Shown: positions 14,815 through 23,828, counted from the first letter of the stretch. The stretch: 64,000 nucleotides of DNA from an uncultured Sterolibacteriaceae bacterium (GCA_937888595.1 CALARK010000021.1:434001-498000); one strand, 5' to 3'. Program-made: numbers and translations. Notes: a model not told the origin generated them from the letters alone.

Positions 14815-15923
14815 TCCGTCGCGTCCGCCTTCTTCCTGCGCGGGGTGCGGGCCGTGCGGGGCGAACGAGGCTTGCGCGCCGGTTTCTCCGCAGGCGGCGC
14901 GGCAGGCTCGGCCGGTGCTGTTGCTGCGGCCGGTGACGGCGCCTCCGCGACCGGCGACGGTGCTTCCGCGGCTTTCGGTTTGCGGCTCCGCGAGCGGGAG
15001 CGTGCCGGCTTGGCGGGCGGGGCTTCGTCAGAAGTCGGCGCTGGCGGGACGGCGATAGCCGGATCCGCCTCCAATATGGGGACGGCGGCGGGCGTTTCCG
15101 CTGGCGGGATTTCCGGCTCGACGACGACTGGTGCGCTACCCGCTGCCCGCCGCTTCACGTAGGCGCTGTTGGCCTCGCGGCCGAATTCGAGCAGTCCGCG
15201 CTTGTGGGCGTCCTCCAGCATCGCGCCGAGGGTGCGGTAGCCGAAGTAGCCTTCGTTGAAGCCGGGGTTGCGGCGCTTGATCGCCTCCTTGAGCACCGAG
15301 GCCCAGACCTTCTCGTCGTCGGCGCGGTCTTCCAGCAGGGCTTCGAGGGTGGCGACGGCGATGTCGAGGCATTTGACGCGGCGCGCCTCCATCTCCTGCG
15401 GATCGACGGGTTTGCGGTTCTGCCGGTCGCCGGCGTCCTTCTGCCGTTTCCGTACCAGGTCGTCGATGTAGATGAACTCGTCGCAGTTGGCGATCAGCAG
15501 GTCGGAAGTCGATTGCTTGACGCCGACGCCGATCACGCGCTTGGCGTTCTCGCGCAGCTTGGAGACGAGCGGCGAGAAGTCGGAATCGCCGCTGATGATG
15601 ACGAAGGTGTTGACGTGCGACTTGGTGTAGCAGAGGTCCAGCGCGTCGACCACCATGCGGATGTCGGCCGAGTTCTTGCCCGACTGGCGCACGTGCGGGA
15701 TCTCGATCAGCTCGAAGTTGGCCTCGTGCATGCCCGCCTTGAAGCTCTTGTAGCGTTCCCAGTCGCAATAGGCCTTCTTGACGACGATGCTGCCCTTGAG
15801 CAACAGGCGCTCGAGCACGGGCTTGATGTCGAATTTCTCGTACTGCGCGTCGCGCACGCCGAGCGCGATGTTCTCGAAGTCGCAGAACAGGGCCATGCTG
15901 ACGTCGTCGGCGGAAAGGGCCAT
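14811..15923 (-). CDS. NYN-domain (PIN-like) protein with OST-HTH/LOTUS domain
   Basis: A 370-residue protein. The N-terminal NYN/DUF88 nuclease-like domain (about 8-160) keeps the acidic residues in ALFCDFENIALG and ISGDSDFSPLVSKLRE. An OST-HTH/LOTUS-like RNA-binding domain follows (about 190-250, GYFGYRTLGAMLEDAHKRGL). The last 110 residues are a low-complexity Ala/Pro/Lys/Arg tail. Such proteins are thought to act on RNA. The tail includes AVPPAPTS, encoded by a dispersed-repeat copy. The stop overlaps the aroE start. Confidence 0.88.
   Translation of the reverse strand: MALSADDVSMALFCDFENIALGVRDAQYEKFDIKPVLERLLLKGSIVVKKAYCDWERYKSFKAGMHEANFELIEIPHVRQSGKNSADIRMVVDALDLCYTKSHVNTFVIISGDSDFSPLVSKLRENAKRVIGVGVKQSTSDLLIANCDEFIYIDDLVRKRQKDAGDRQNRKPVDPQEMEARRVKCLDIAVATLEALLEDRADDEKVWASVLKEAIKRRNPGFNEGYFGYRTLGAMLEDAHKRGLLEFGREANSAYVKRRAAGSAPVVVEPEIPPAETPAAVPILEADPAIAVPPAPTSDEAPPAKPARSRSRSRKPKAAEAPSPVAEAPSPAAATAPAEPAAPPAEKPARKPRSPRTARTPRRKKADATE
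15030..15053 (+). repeat. 24-bp dispersed repeat, copy 7 (in NYN gene)
   Basis: This copy matches 22 of 24 positions and is read as AVPPAPTS in the disordered tail of the NYN protein. Confidence 0.85.
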
Positions 15924-15948
15924 GATTTTTCCTTGTCTGGTTGGCGTT

Positions 15949-16836
15949 TCAGTTGGCGCGTAATTGGTCGGCGCCGGTGAAGGACCACGTGCGGGTGATC
16001 TCGAGAATATCGGTATCGCGCCGCACGGCGTCGGGGAAGGCGGCATAGGGGGCGGCCAGCTTGACGATGCGCAGTGCCGCCTGGTCGAGCACCTTGTGGC
16101 CGGAAGAACGGTTGAGTTCGACGCGCTCGAGTTCGCCATCCTTCTTGATCGCCACCGTCAGGACGAGGCTGCCATAGAGCTTGCCGCGCGCGGAATCGGG
16201 ATAGTTGAGGTTGCCGATGCGCTCGACCTTCTGGCGCCAGTCCTCGACGTACTGCGCAAAGCGGTATTCCTCGACGCGCGCGCCGAGGAAGCGCCGCTTG
16301 GGCCGCTGGTTGTATTCGTCGATGTCGCGCGCGATCTCGCCTTCGAGCCGGGCCAGTGCCAGCGCGCGGCTGGCGAGGTCGCGGCCGCTCATTGACTGTG
16401 GCGCGTTGGGCGGGACCGGACGATCGGCATCCACGGCGGTGCGGCGTTCGGCCTGGGCCTGGGCGAGCACTTCCTTCTGGCGTGCCTCGAGTTCGGCGAC
16501 ACGCTGCTGCGCCGCGACGAGGTCGTCGCCGGCCTGCGTCTGCTGCGTGGCGGGCAGCGGCGTGCGCGCGCGCCGCTTTTCCGCGACGTTGCCGCCGCCG
16601 TCGAGATTGGCCTGCGCCTTGGCCTGCGCCTTGTCGGGTTTCGTCGCATGCCGGGCATTGACGAGGATGACGTCGAGCGCCTGCTGGCGCACGTTGTCCA
16701 GCGCTTCGGGCAGCTTGAAATGAATCGACAGGACGACCGCGTGCAACAGCAGCGACACGCCGAGCGCCAGCGTCAGGTGACGCCGGGGCGGGTCCATCGA
16801 GGCGAGCGGAGCCGGCCAGTTCAGGGAGACGGGCAT
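15949..16836 (-). CDS. TonB-family energy transducer
   Basis: A 295-residue protein with one N-terminal membrane helix (about 19-37, LTLALGVSLLLHAVVLSI), a coiled, charged and proline-poor middle, and a TonB/TolA C-terminal domain (about 205-290; RQKVERIGNLNYPD, YGSLVLTVAIKKDGELERVELNRSSG). It would couple the inner-membrane proton motive force to outer-membrane receptors. The core genes rnb-like, tonB, NYN, aroE and mtgA run in one direction here. It is not next to exbBD or btuB, so it may serve several receptors. Confidence 0.88.
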   Translation of the reverse strand: MPVSLNWPAPLASMDPPRRHLTLALGVSLLLHAVVLSIHFKLPEALDNVRQQALDVILVNARHATKPDKAQAKAQANLDGGGNVAEKRRARTPLPATQQTQAGDDLVAAQQRVAELEARQKEVLAQAQAERRTAVDADRPVPPNAPQSMSGRDLASRALALARLEGEIARDIDEYNQRPKRRFLGARVEEYRFAQYVEDWRQKVERIGNLNYPDSARGKLYGSLVLTVAIKKDGELERVELNRSSGHKVLDQAALRIVKLAAPYAAFPDAVRRDTDILEITRTWSFTGADQLRAN

Positions 16837-16846
16837 GGGGGAAATT

Positions 16847-18790
16847 CTACCCCCCGCCCTCCGGTGCTTCTTCGGTGTCCAAAGCCGACTCTGGCGCGTC
16901 TTCCACCGGCAATTCATCCATTTCGACCATTTCGACCAGTTCGACGAAAGCGGCTTTCGCTTCGCCTTCCAGCAGGTCGATTTCCGATACCGCCAGCTTC
17001 ACCCGTGCACCGCGCTCCAGCGTCGGCATGCCGGTCGCCTTGAGTACCAGCGGGAGGTTGTCGAATCGAACGATGTTGTCCTTGAGCACCTGCGCGGTGA
17101 CTTCGCTCACACCCTCCTGCGCCAGCCAGCGCAGGCACCAGTAGCGCTCCATGCCGCGCTGGAATTCGGCGTAGCTCGCATAGGTCAGCTCGAAGTCGCG
17201 CAGCGCCGCCATCAGGTCGGCCGACTTGGGCGGGTAGGGCGGCTTTTCATCGCGCAGCAGCGCGATCAGCTGCCACTGGTTAGCGAGGTCGGCGAAGCGC
17301 CGCAGCGGCGAGGTGGACCACGCGTAGCAATCGACGCCCAGCCCCTCGTGCGGCGTGGCGACCGTGGTCATGCGCGCCTTGCCGGCCGTCTGCGCCCGGT
17401 ACATGCCTGGCAGCTTCGCGTCGCGCAGCAGCGCCCCCCAGGTGCTGTTGGCGACGATCATCAATTCGGCCACCAGCGTGTCGAGCGGGCTGCCGCGCGG
17501 CCGCTCCTCGATGGCGACGCGGCCCGGCCCCTGCGGCGTGGCAGCCTCCCAGTCGATGCGGAAGTTGTAGTCCTTGCGGTTCTGCTGGCCGGCCTTGCCG
17601 CGACCGGCCTCCAGCACCGTGGCGAGTTCCCAGAGACGGATCAGCTCGTCACGGAATTCGAAGGCAGGCACGGTGCCGGCGGCCAGGGTCTCTGCGTTGA
17701 ACAGTGGCTCGATGTCGTGATGGCGCAGGTTGGCGGCGACCGGTACATGTTCGATCTTCGTTGCGTGCGACAGGATGCGCAGGTCGGACGCGACATCGAG
17801 GTAGAGCGAGAGCGCGGGCACGTCCTGCCCGGCGGCGAGCGTGTGGCTCTCGATCACGTCCTCGGGCAGCATGGTGATCTTGCGCCCCGGCATATAGACG
17901 GTGGACAGCCGGCCGCGCGCGATGCGGCCGAGATCGGAGTCGATGCCGAAGCCCAGTCCCGGCGCGGCGATGTGGATGCCGACCGTCATGCCGCCGTCCG
18001 GTTTCACCGCGACGGAAAACGCGTCGTCGATCTCGGTGGTGTGCGCGTCGTCGATCGAGAAGGCGCGCACGTCGGCACAGGGCAGGTCGGTGGGGTCGAC
18101 GGCCGGCGCGAAGGCGGGGAAGTCGGTGCCGGCCCTGAAATGCTCGAACAGGAAGCGGCCGAGGTGGTAGTCGTGCGTGTCGGTGATCGCGCCGCAGCGG
18201 TAGAGCAGCCGCTCCGGGCTTGCCCCGGTCGCCGCGCAGGCGGCCTCCAGCGCCCTGGTCTCGGGCCGGTTGCGGTCGGGCTTGTAGAGCAGCGCCGGCA
18301 TCTGCGCGGCGAACTCGGCAGGCAGGCGGCCGTCCTGCAGTTCCTCGACCATGCGCTGGATCGCCAGCTCCTGCTGGCGTTTCTTCTCCTGACCGGCGAG
18401 CGCGGCCTGCAGAATCTCCGGCGGCGCCTTGCGGAAGCGCCCCTTGCCCTTGCGATGGAACCAGATCGGTGCCGAATGCAGCCGCAGCAGCACGGCCGCC
18501 GCCTCGACTGCCGTCGGCTTGTGGCCGGCGTATTCCTCGGTCAGCGCCTCGAAGCCGAACTCGGCCTCGCCGCAGACTTCCCAGAGGAACTCGGTGTCGA
18601 TCGCCGCCGCTTCCGCCTCGGCCTGCGCCAGCAGTTCGCCGGCGCCCGGCGCGGTGAAGCGCAGCAGCACGTTCGCGGCCTTCAGCTTGACGCGCTTGCC
18701 GCTGGCGGTATCGACCTGCAGCGAGCTGTCGTTGTCGGCGACGATGGTGCCGGTCTTGAAGGCGCCATCCTCTTCGAAGAGGACGTTCAT
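16847..18790 (-). CDS. Ribonuclease II-family exoribonuclease
   Basis: A 647-residue enzyme with an N-terminal small-beta/cold-shock-like region and a central RNB domain. The catalytic acidic cluster FSIDDAHTTEIDDAFSV, YMPGRKITMLPE and the C-terminal WSTSPLRRFADLANQ with the essential arginine are intact, so 3'-5' RNA degradation is expected. It matches the betaproteobacterial RNase II/VacB-like group more than classical RNase R, which is longer. The ATG at 18790 is the first sensible start. A dispersed repeat lies 37 bp upstream of it. Confidence 0.9.
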   Translation of the reverse strand: MNVLFEEDGAFKTGTIVADNDSSLQVDTASGKRVKLKAANVLLRFTAPGAGELLAQAEAEAAAIDTEFLWEVCGEAEFGFEALTEEYAGHKPTAVEAAAVLLRLHSAPIWFHRKGKGRFRKAPPEILQAALAGQEKKRQQELAIQRMVEELQDGRLPAEFAAQMPALLYKPDRNRPETRALEAACAATGASPERLLYRCGAITDTHDYHLGRFLFEHFRAGTDFPAFAPAVDPTDLPCADVRAFSIDDAHTTEIDDAFSVAVKPDGGMTVGIHIAAPGLGFGIDSDLGRIARGRLSTVYMPGRKITMLPEDVIESHTLAAGQDVPALSLYLDVASDLRILSHATKIEHVPVAANLRHHDIEPLFNAETLAAGTVPAFEFRDELIRLWELATVLEAGRGKAGQQNRKDYNFRIDWEAATPQGPGRVAIEERPRGSPLDTLVAELMIVANSTWGALLRDAKLPGMYRAQTAGKARMTTVATPHEGLGVDCYAWSTSPLRRFADLANQWQLIALLRDEKPPYPPKSADLMAALRDFELTYASYAEFQRGMERYWCLRWLAQEGVSEVTAQVLKDNIVRFDNLPLVLKATGMPTLERGARVKLAVSEIDLLEGEAKAAFVELVEMVEMDELPVEDAPESALDTEEAPEGGG

Positions 18791-18826
18791 GGGGGTGGGG
18801 GAGAAGGCGGGAGGGCGCGGATTATA

Positions 18827-18850
18827 GCCGTCCTGCCGGCGCTGACTTTC
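18827..18850 (-). repeat. 24-bp dispersed repeat, copy 8 (intergenic)
   Basis: This copy matches 21 of 24 positions and lies in the leader region of the RNase II-type gene, between it and the acquired nucleotidyltransferase module. Confidence 0.75.
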
Positions 18851-18919
18851 AGGCCTGCTCCGGATGCAGGTCGGCAAGCACGGCGCAAATCCACAGCTTC
18901 CGGACCAGGGTGGAGGCGT

Positions 18920-19627
18920 TTATCGGTTGCGAAGTGAGGCAATGAATTGCAAGCGCGCCATGACCGTGCCGATTCGTTCGGCCAGCGTGTCATCCTGCAT
19001 CAGCAACCCGGGCAGGTAGTTGTCGAAATGTGGCGAGGCAATCAGGGTGGCACACCGTTCGGCGAGATATAGACGCAGTTCCACGGCAGCATCGGCAATC
19101 TCATTCGGCAGTTCCGGACGTCCGTCGACGACGTTGATGATGTCCTCAAGATCGTGACTACCCGGAACGTCGGCGTTGCCGCGATCAGCGAAGGCCTCGA
19201 ATTTCGTGGCCAGAAAATGCGGCGCCGAAATGAGTCGAATCCTCGTGCCACTCGGCAAGACGACCCGGTCGGCAGCGGCAACAGCAGCTTGGTACCAGCG
19301 ATTGGCAAAACCAAGAATGCCGGCATCCGTGGGCATCAGATCTACTTCGATTTCCCGATAGCGCCAGCGGCAGATCGGTGCGTCTGGCGACGTGTCACGC
19401 TGAAAGCCACGTTCGCCAAAGGCGGCTTCCATCTCGTGGTAGCCGCGCAAAGTCGTTACTTCGGCGACCAGATCGACATCGTAGGTTACTCGCGCCATCG
19501 ATGCCGCCGGGTCGCTCATCAATAGCCCGGCAGCGCAACCGCCGACGAACACCAACTCGTCGCACAGCACGCCTAGAGCGATGGCAATCAACTCCACCTT
19601 GGCGAGGTTAGGGTCTTGCGGCTTCAT
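18920..19627 (-). CDS. Nucleotidyltransferase (AbiEii/MNT-like), probable toxin or effector
   Basis: A 235-residue protein with a minimal nucleotidyltransferase core: GG at 29-30 (FVGGCAAGLL), paired aspartates in TYDVDLV (50 and 52) and a third acidic residue in REIEVDLMP (96). This matches polymerase-beta-like enzymes used in AbiE and related toxin-antitoxin systems, which can nucleotidylate tRNA or proteins. Codon and base use are less GC-rich than the neighbours. Its ATG overlaps the stop of the HTH gene, making a two-gene operon. Toxin function is inference. Confidence 0.75.
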   Translation of the reverse strand: MKPQDPNLAKVELIAIALGVLCDELVFVGGCAAGLLMSDPAASMARVTYDVDLVAEVTTLRGYHEMEAAFGERGFQRDTSPDAPICRWRYREIEVDLMPTDAGILGFANRWYQAAVAAADRVVLPSGTRIRLISAPHFLATKFEAFADRGNADVPGSHDLEDIINVVDGRPELPNEIADAAVELRLYLAERCATLIASPHFDNYLPGLLMQDDTLAERIGTVMARLQFIASLRNR

Positions 19628-20160
19628 GCGAAATAGGCTGCCAGCAGTTCCTGTGCGGCGTTGCGTTCCCGCGCCTGCCCGGCGCGAATCGCATCGAAGA
19701 GGCTCAACATGGCGTAGAGCTTTTCATCGTGCAGCGCGGCCTCGGGCACCGTCGGGTAAAGCGGTATCAGGCTCAAGCCGCGCACCGTTCCCCTGGCGCT
19801 GGGCCAGACCGGCACCGGGTCGGCAGAGGGGGCGATGATCGCGTTCAGCGGCGGCGCGGCGTAACCGGTGGGCACGCCGCGGCTCAAGCTGCCGAGCAGC
19901 GCCGGGAAGGCGTATTTCGCCCCGGTCAGCAGAAACTCCTTGAGCTGCGGCTTCAGCAACATCGGCCGGCGATCCTGGAACAGCAGCAGTCGGGCAGCTG
20001 TAGCGCGCTTGAGCGAGGCATGTACCGCCGAAACCGCCAGCCCTGTCCGCTCCGCCAACTCGGGATACGTCACGTCGCCCTTGCCACGACTGAGCAGAAC
20101 CAGCAAGACCAGCAGGTCTTGCGGTTTCAATACTGGTTGGCGGTTGGCAAGCTTACCCAT
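19624..20160 (-). CDS. Winged-helix transcriptional regulator, probable antitoxin
   Basis: A 178-residue protein with an N-terminal winged-helix domain (about 10-70; VTYPELAERTGLAVSAVHASLKRATAARLLLF) and a C-terminal half of unknown fold rich in helices. The arrangement of a DNA-binding first gene overlapping a nucleotidyltransferase gene resembles AbiEi/AbiEii-type modules. The start at 20160 lies just inside a 16-bp perfect inverted repeat flanking an AT-rich gap, a likely self-regulated promoter. Confidence 0.7.
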   Translation of the reverse strand: MGKLANRQPVLKPQDLLVLLVLLSRGKGDVTYPELAERTGLAVSAVHASLKRATAARLLLFQDRRPMLLKPQLKEFLLTGAKYAFPALLGSLSRGVPTGYAAPPLNAIIAPSADPVPVWPSARGTVRGLSLIPLYPTVPEAALHDEKLYAMLSLFDAIRAGQARERNAAQELLAAYFA

Positions 20161-20165
20161 TCTCT

Positions 20166-20240
20166 TTTCTTGAAATGAGAAAATACGATGAATATACTAT
20201 TTAATCATAAAGATAAAGTCAATATTCTCATTTCAAGAAA
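20166..20240. promoter_or_regulatory. Long inverted-repeat operator around an AT-rich promoter
   Basis: The arm TTTCTTGAAATGAGAA at 20166-20181 recurs as its exact reverse complement at 20225-20240, 43 bp apart. The spacer is strongly AT-rich with several TATA-like hexamers, unlike the surrounding GC-rich DNA. The arm nearest the gene begins 6 bp from the HTH start codon. This geometry fits paired binding sites for the adjacent winged-helix protein, with looping or blockade of the promoter. Confidence 0.7.
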
Positions 20241-20264
20241 CAAGAATATCAGCTTCACGGCGAA

Positions 20265-21158
20265 TCATGCGGTCTTTCCCCGCCTCACCGCCATGTCCGC
20301 CGTGTAAAGCGCCAGCCCGGCCCAGATGGCGGCGAAGGCGGCGAGGCGGGGGAGGTTCATCGGTTCGCCGTAGAGGAGGATCGCGACGAGGAAGGTCAGC
20401 GACGGCGCGACGTATTGCAGGAAGCCCATGGTCGATAGCGGCAGGCGGCGCGCGCCGATGGCGAAGAGGAGCAGCGGGATGGCGGTGACGATGCCGGAGG
20501 CGACGAGCAGCCCGTCGGTCGCAGGGGTGTCGCCGAAGCTCCCGGCAGGGCCGAGCCATAGCAGGTAGAGCGCGGCGAACGGCGCGGCGCAGGCGGTTTC
20601 GAGCAGCAGCCCGCCGGCGGCATCGACGGGCAGCTGCTTGCGCAGCAGGCCGTAGCTGCCGAAGGTGGCGGCCAGCACCAGCGAAACCCAGGGCAGGCCG
20701 CCGATGCGCCAGCCTTCGAGCGCGACGCCGGCGAGGGCGAGCGCGACGGCGGCCCACTGGCGCGGCCGCAGGCGCTCGTGCAGCACCGCGACGCCGAGCA
20801 GGATGCTGACCAGCGGGGTGATGAAGTAGCCGAGGCTGGTTTCGAGGATGCGGCCGGCATTGACGGCCCAGACGAAGGTGAGCCAGTTGGTCATGACGAG
20901 CGCTGCGCCGAGGGCGGCGCGTGCCAGGGTGCGGGGGTTGGCGGCGTGGCGCCGGACCGGGCCGAGCGCGCCGCGGGCCGCGAGCAGGGCGCCGACCAGC
21001 AGCAGCGACCACAGCACGCGGTGGGCGATGATCTCCAGCGCCGGGACGGCGGCGAGCTGCTTGAAGAAGATTGGCACGAGGCCCCAGATGACGTAGGAGC
21101 CCAGAGCGGCTGCGATTCCTTCGCGGGCGGCAAGGACGCCTTCCTTGTTGGCAGTCAC
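20265..21158 (-). CDS. rarD: EamA-family transporter RarD
   Basis: A 297-residue protein with ten predicted membrane helices in two EamA repeats and RarD signatures: GSYVIWGLVPIFFK, HRVLWSL, MTNWLTFVWAVN and LQYVAPSLTFLVAI. RarD proteins are drug/metabolite transporter superfamily members; the substrate of most is not established. The start is a GTG overlapping the stop of the esterase gene (GTGA), so it ends a uppP-esterase-rarD operon. Confidence 0.9.
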   Translation of the reverse strand: MTANKEGVLAAREGIAAALGSYVIWGLVPIFFKQLAAVPALEIIAHRVLWSLLLVGALLAARGALGPVRRHAANPRTLARAALGAALVMTNWLTFVWAVNAGRILETSLGYFITPLVSILLGVAVLHERLRPRQWAAVALALAGVALEGWRIGGLPWVSLVLAATFGSYGLLRKQLPVDAAGGLLLETACAAPFAALYLLWLGPAGSFGDTPATDGLLVASGIVTAIPLLLFAIGARRLPLSTMGFLQYVAPSLTFLVAILLYGEPMNLPRLAAFAAIWAGLALYTADMAVRRGKTA

Positions 21159-21742
21159 GGAATTCCCGCGAAGCGCAGGATGTCGTCGAGATAGTCTTCC
21201 CAGCGCGTGAAGCTGTGGTCGCCGCCGGGCAGCACGGTCTGCTGCGCGCCGGCGTAGCGGGCGACGGCCTGGCGGTAGTCGAGGGTTTCGTCGCCCTCCT
21301 CGACGAGCAGCCAGTAGCGCGACGGGTCGGCCAGCTGCGGCACTTCGAGGGCACGCAATTCGTCGATGTGTTGCCGGGTGAATGCGAAGGGCTCGCCGCT
21401 GTAGAGCCAGGTCTGCGGGCCGAGGTAGCGCTCGAGCTCGATGGCCGCGACGACGGCGGGATTGACGAGGACTGCTTTCAGCCCGTGTTTTTCGGCGAGG
21501 TGGGTGGCGTAGAAGCCGCCGAGCGATGAGCCGATGAGGGAGACCTCCGTCCTGTCGGCGCCGATATTTCGAAGCAGGTCTTCGGCCAGCGCGATCGCGG
21601 CGGCGGGCGAGACGGGCAACTGCGGGCAGATCAATCGGTCGGCGCAGCCGTGCCGGGCCATGCGCGCGCCGAGCGCCTGCACCTTTTTCGACTGCGGCCC
21701 GCTGGTGAAGCCGTGCAGATAGAGGATCAGTGGGCGGTCCAC
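21155..21742 (-). CDS. YqiA-like alpha/beta-hydrolase (esterase)
   Basis: A 195-residue hydrolase. It opens with LILYLHGFTSGPQS, has the nucleophile elbow GSSLGGFYAT, a probable acid in VEEGDETLDY and the catalytic histidine in GGDHSFTRWE, as in the UPF0227/YqiA esterases. The GTG at 21742 was chosen because it gives the normal family N terminus and lies 16 bp inside uppP; the upstream extension is unlike any N terminus. The natural substrate is unknown. Confidence 0.87.
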   Translation of the reverse strand: MDRPLILYLHGFTSGPQSKKVQALGARMARHGCADRLICPQLPVSPAAAIALAEDLLRNIGADRTEVSLIGSSLGGFYATHLAEKHGLKAVLVNPAVVAAIELERYLGPQTWLYSGEPFAFTRQHIDELRALEVPQLADPSRYWLLVEEGDETLDYRQAVARYAGAQQTVLPGGDHSFTRWEDYLDDILRFAGIP

Positions 21743-22551
21743 TCGACGAGGCCGAGCTGCCAGGTGGCGATCACGACGAGGCCGAAGACGATGCGATACC
21801 AGGCGAAGATCGTGAAGTCGTGCGAGGAGATGTAGCGCAGCAGCCAGCGCACGCACAGGAACGCCGAGGCGAAGGCGGAGATGAAGCCGACCACCCACAT
21901 GCCGAGGTCGTCCCAGGCCAGCAGATGACGCTCCTTCCAGAGCTGGTAGACGGTGGCGGCGCCGAGCGTCGGCACGGCGAGGAAGAAGGAGAATTCCGTC
22001 GCCGCTTTGCGCGACAGGCCGAAGAACAGGCCGCCGATGATCGTCGAGCCCGAGCGCGAGGTGCCGGGGATCAGCGCACAGGCTTGCGCGAAGCCGAGCT
22101 TGAGGGCGTCCCAGGGCCGGATGTCGTCCACCGTCTCGATGGTGATGCGGTGCTTGCGCTTCTCGGCCCAGAGAATGACGAAGGCGCCGAGGATGAAGGC
22201 GATGGCGACGGGAATCGGCTGGAACAGCGTGGCCTTGATCGCCTTGCCGAACAGCAGGCCGAGCACGGCGAGCGGCATGAAGGCGATGGCGAGGTTCACG
22301 ACGAGACGGCGGGCGACGAGGTCGCGCGGGAAGCCGGCGAGGGTGCGGACGAAACGTTCGCGGTACTCCCAGACGACGGCGAGGATGGCGCCGGACTGGA
22401 TGACGATCTCGAAGAGCTTGCCGCGATCGTCGTTAAATCCGAGCAGGTCTCCCGCTAGAATCAGATGCCCGGTGCTGGAGATTGGCAGGAACTCGGTGAG
22501 GCCCTCGACGATGCCGAGAATCAGCGCCTGGAGCAGCGGGTACAAATCCAT
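21727..22551 (-). CDS. uppP: Undecaprenyl-diphosphatase UppP (BacA)
   Basis: A 274-residue polytopic membrane phosphatase that recycles undecaprenyl diphosphate for cell-wall synthesis. The two active-site signatures, EGLTEFLPISSTGHLIL near the N terminus and PGTSRSGSTI in the middle, are intact. About eight membrane helices are visible. Loss of such enzymes usually raises bacitracin sensitivity. It is divergent from the HD-GYP gene with a 46-bp gap. Confidence 0.96.
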   Translation of the reverse strand: MDLYPLLQALILGIVEGLTEFLPISSTGHLILAGDLLGFNDDRGKLFEIVIQSGAILAVVWEYRERFVRTLAGFPRDLVARRLVVNLAIAFMPLAVLGLLFGKAIKATLFQPIPVAIAFILGAFVILWAEKRKHRITIETVDDIRPWDALKLGFAQACALIPGTSRSGSTIIGGLFFGLSRKAATEFSFFLAVPTLGAATVYQLWKERHLLAWDDLGMWVVGFISAFASAFLCVRWLLRYISSHDFTIFAWYRIVFGLVVIATWQLGLVEWTAH

Positions 22552-22597
22552 GGAAATCCAGTGAGTGGTAAGGCTGGGAAGGGCGCGCGAGTCTAGC

Positions 22598-23821
22598 ATG
22601 CAGAAAAAAATCACCGTCGATCAGCTCCGGCTGGGCATGCACATCAAGGAGTTCTGCGGTTCCTGGATGGACCATCCGTTCTGGCGCACGCAGTTCGTGC
22701 TCAAGGACCCCAAGGACCTGCGCGACATCCAGGCCTGCGGCATCCGCGAAGTATGGATCGACGCCGCGAAAGGGTTGGACGTCGAGATCTCCGGCGTGAC
22801 CCACGAGGAGGTCGAGGCGCAGGTCGAGGCCGAGCTCGGGGAAATCGCGGCACCCGAAGCGCCGCCGCCGCGTGTTTCGATGGCGGAGGAGATCGAGCGC
22901 GCGGCGAAGATCTGCACGAAATCGAAAGAGGCGGTCGTCTCGATGTTCCAGGAAGTCCGCATGGGCAAGGCGGTCGACCACGAGGCGGCCAGCGCGCTGG
23001 TGGACGAAATTTCCAGTTCGGTGATGCGTAATCCGGGCGCGCTGATCAGCCTGGCGCGGCTGCGCTCCGCCGACGACTACACCTACATGCACTCGGTGGC
23101 CGTCTGCGCCCTGATGGTGGCGATGGCGCGGGTGCTCGAACTCGATGCCGCGACGACGCGCGCCGTCGGCATGGCCGGACTGTTGCACGACCTCGGCAAG
23201 GCGGTGATGCCGATGGAGGTGCTCAACAAGCCGGGCAAGCTTACTGACGAGGAGTTCGCCATCATGAAGGCGCATCCCGTCGAAGGACACCGGATGCTCG
23301 TCGAAGGGGGCGCCGCCGGGCCGATCACACTCGACGTCTGCCTGCACCATCACGAGAAGATCGACGGCAGCGGCTATCCCAAGGGACTCCAGGGCGAGCA
23401 GATCAGCCTCTACGCTCGCATGGGCGCGCTGTGCGACGTCTATGACGCCATCACCTCCAACCGTCCCTACAAGTCGGGCTGGGATCCGGCCGAGTCGGTC
23501 CGCAAGATGGCGGAATGGAAGGGCCATTTCGACGAACGCCTCTTCCAGGCTTTCGTGAAGAGCATCGGCATCTATCCGATTGGCTCGCTGGTGCGGTTGC
23601 AGTCGGGCCGGCTCGGCATCGTCGTCGACCAGACAGAGCATTCGCTGCTGACGCCCAAGGTGCGGGCCTTCTTTTCCACCCGTTCGAACGCGCGCATCCC
23701 CCCCGAGCTGATCGACCTGTCGCTGCCCGGCTGCGGGGAAAGGATCATCAGCCGCGAGGATCCGGCCGCGTGGGAGTTTGCCGACCTCGACAGGCTATGG
23801 GGCAGCGTCGACATGTTTTAA
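22598..23821 (+). CDS. HD-GYP domain cyclic-di-GMP phosphodiesterase
   Basis: A 407-residue cytoplasmic protein: an N-terminal DUF3391 domain (about 4-120) and an HD-GYP domain (about 155-330). The metal-binding HD doublet (LLHDLGKAVMP), HPVEGHRML, and HHHEKIDGSGYPKGL with the GYP-type signature are present, so hydrolysis of c-di-GMP is expected. The ATG at 22598 is preferred because the residues QKKITVDQLRLGMHI after it are the family N terminus. Confidence 0.93.
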   Translation: MQKKITVDQLRLGMHIKEFCGSWMDHPFWRTQFVLKDPKDLRDIQACGIREVWIDAAKGLDVEISGVTHEEVEAQVEAELGEIAAPEAPPPRVSMAEEIERAAKICTKSKEAVVSMFQEVRMGKAVDHEAASALVDEISSSVMRNPGALISLARLRSADDYTYMHSVAVCALMVAMARVLELDAATTRAVGMAGLLHDLGKAVMPMEVLNKPGKLTDEEFAIMKAHPVEGHRMLVEGGAAGPITLDVCLHHHEKIDGSGYPKGLQGEQISLYARMGALCDVYDAITSNRPYKSGWDPAESVRKMAEWKGHFDERLFQAFVKSIGIYPIGSLVRLQSGRLGIVVDQTEHSLLTPKVRAFFSTRSNARIPPELIDLSLPGCGERIISREDPAAWEFADLDRLWGSVDMF

Positions 23822-23828
23822 CCGGGAC

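Noticed and set aside
15960..15985. Partial repeat match (GTCGGCGCCGG) at the tonB 3' end
   Set aside because: Only the palindromic centre matches; the same short string is expected by chance in this base composition.
18118..18136. Half-match AAGTCGGTGCCGGC in the RNase II-type gene
   Set aside because: The second half has no match to the repeat; kept out of the list as likely chance.
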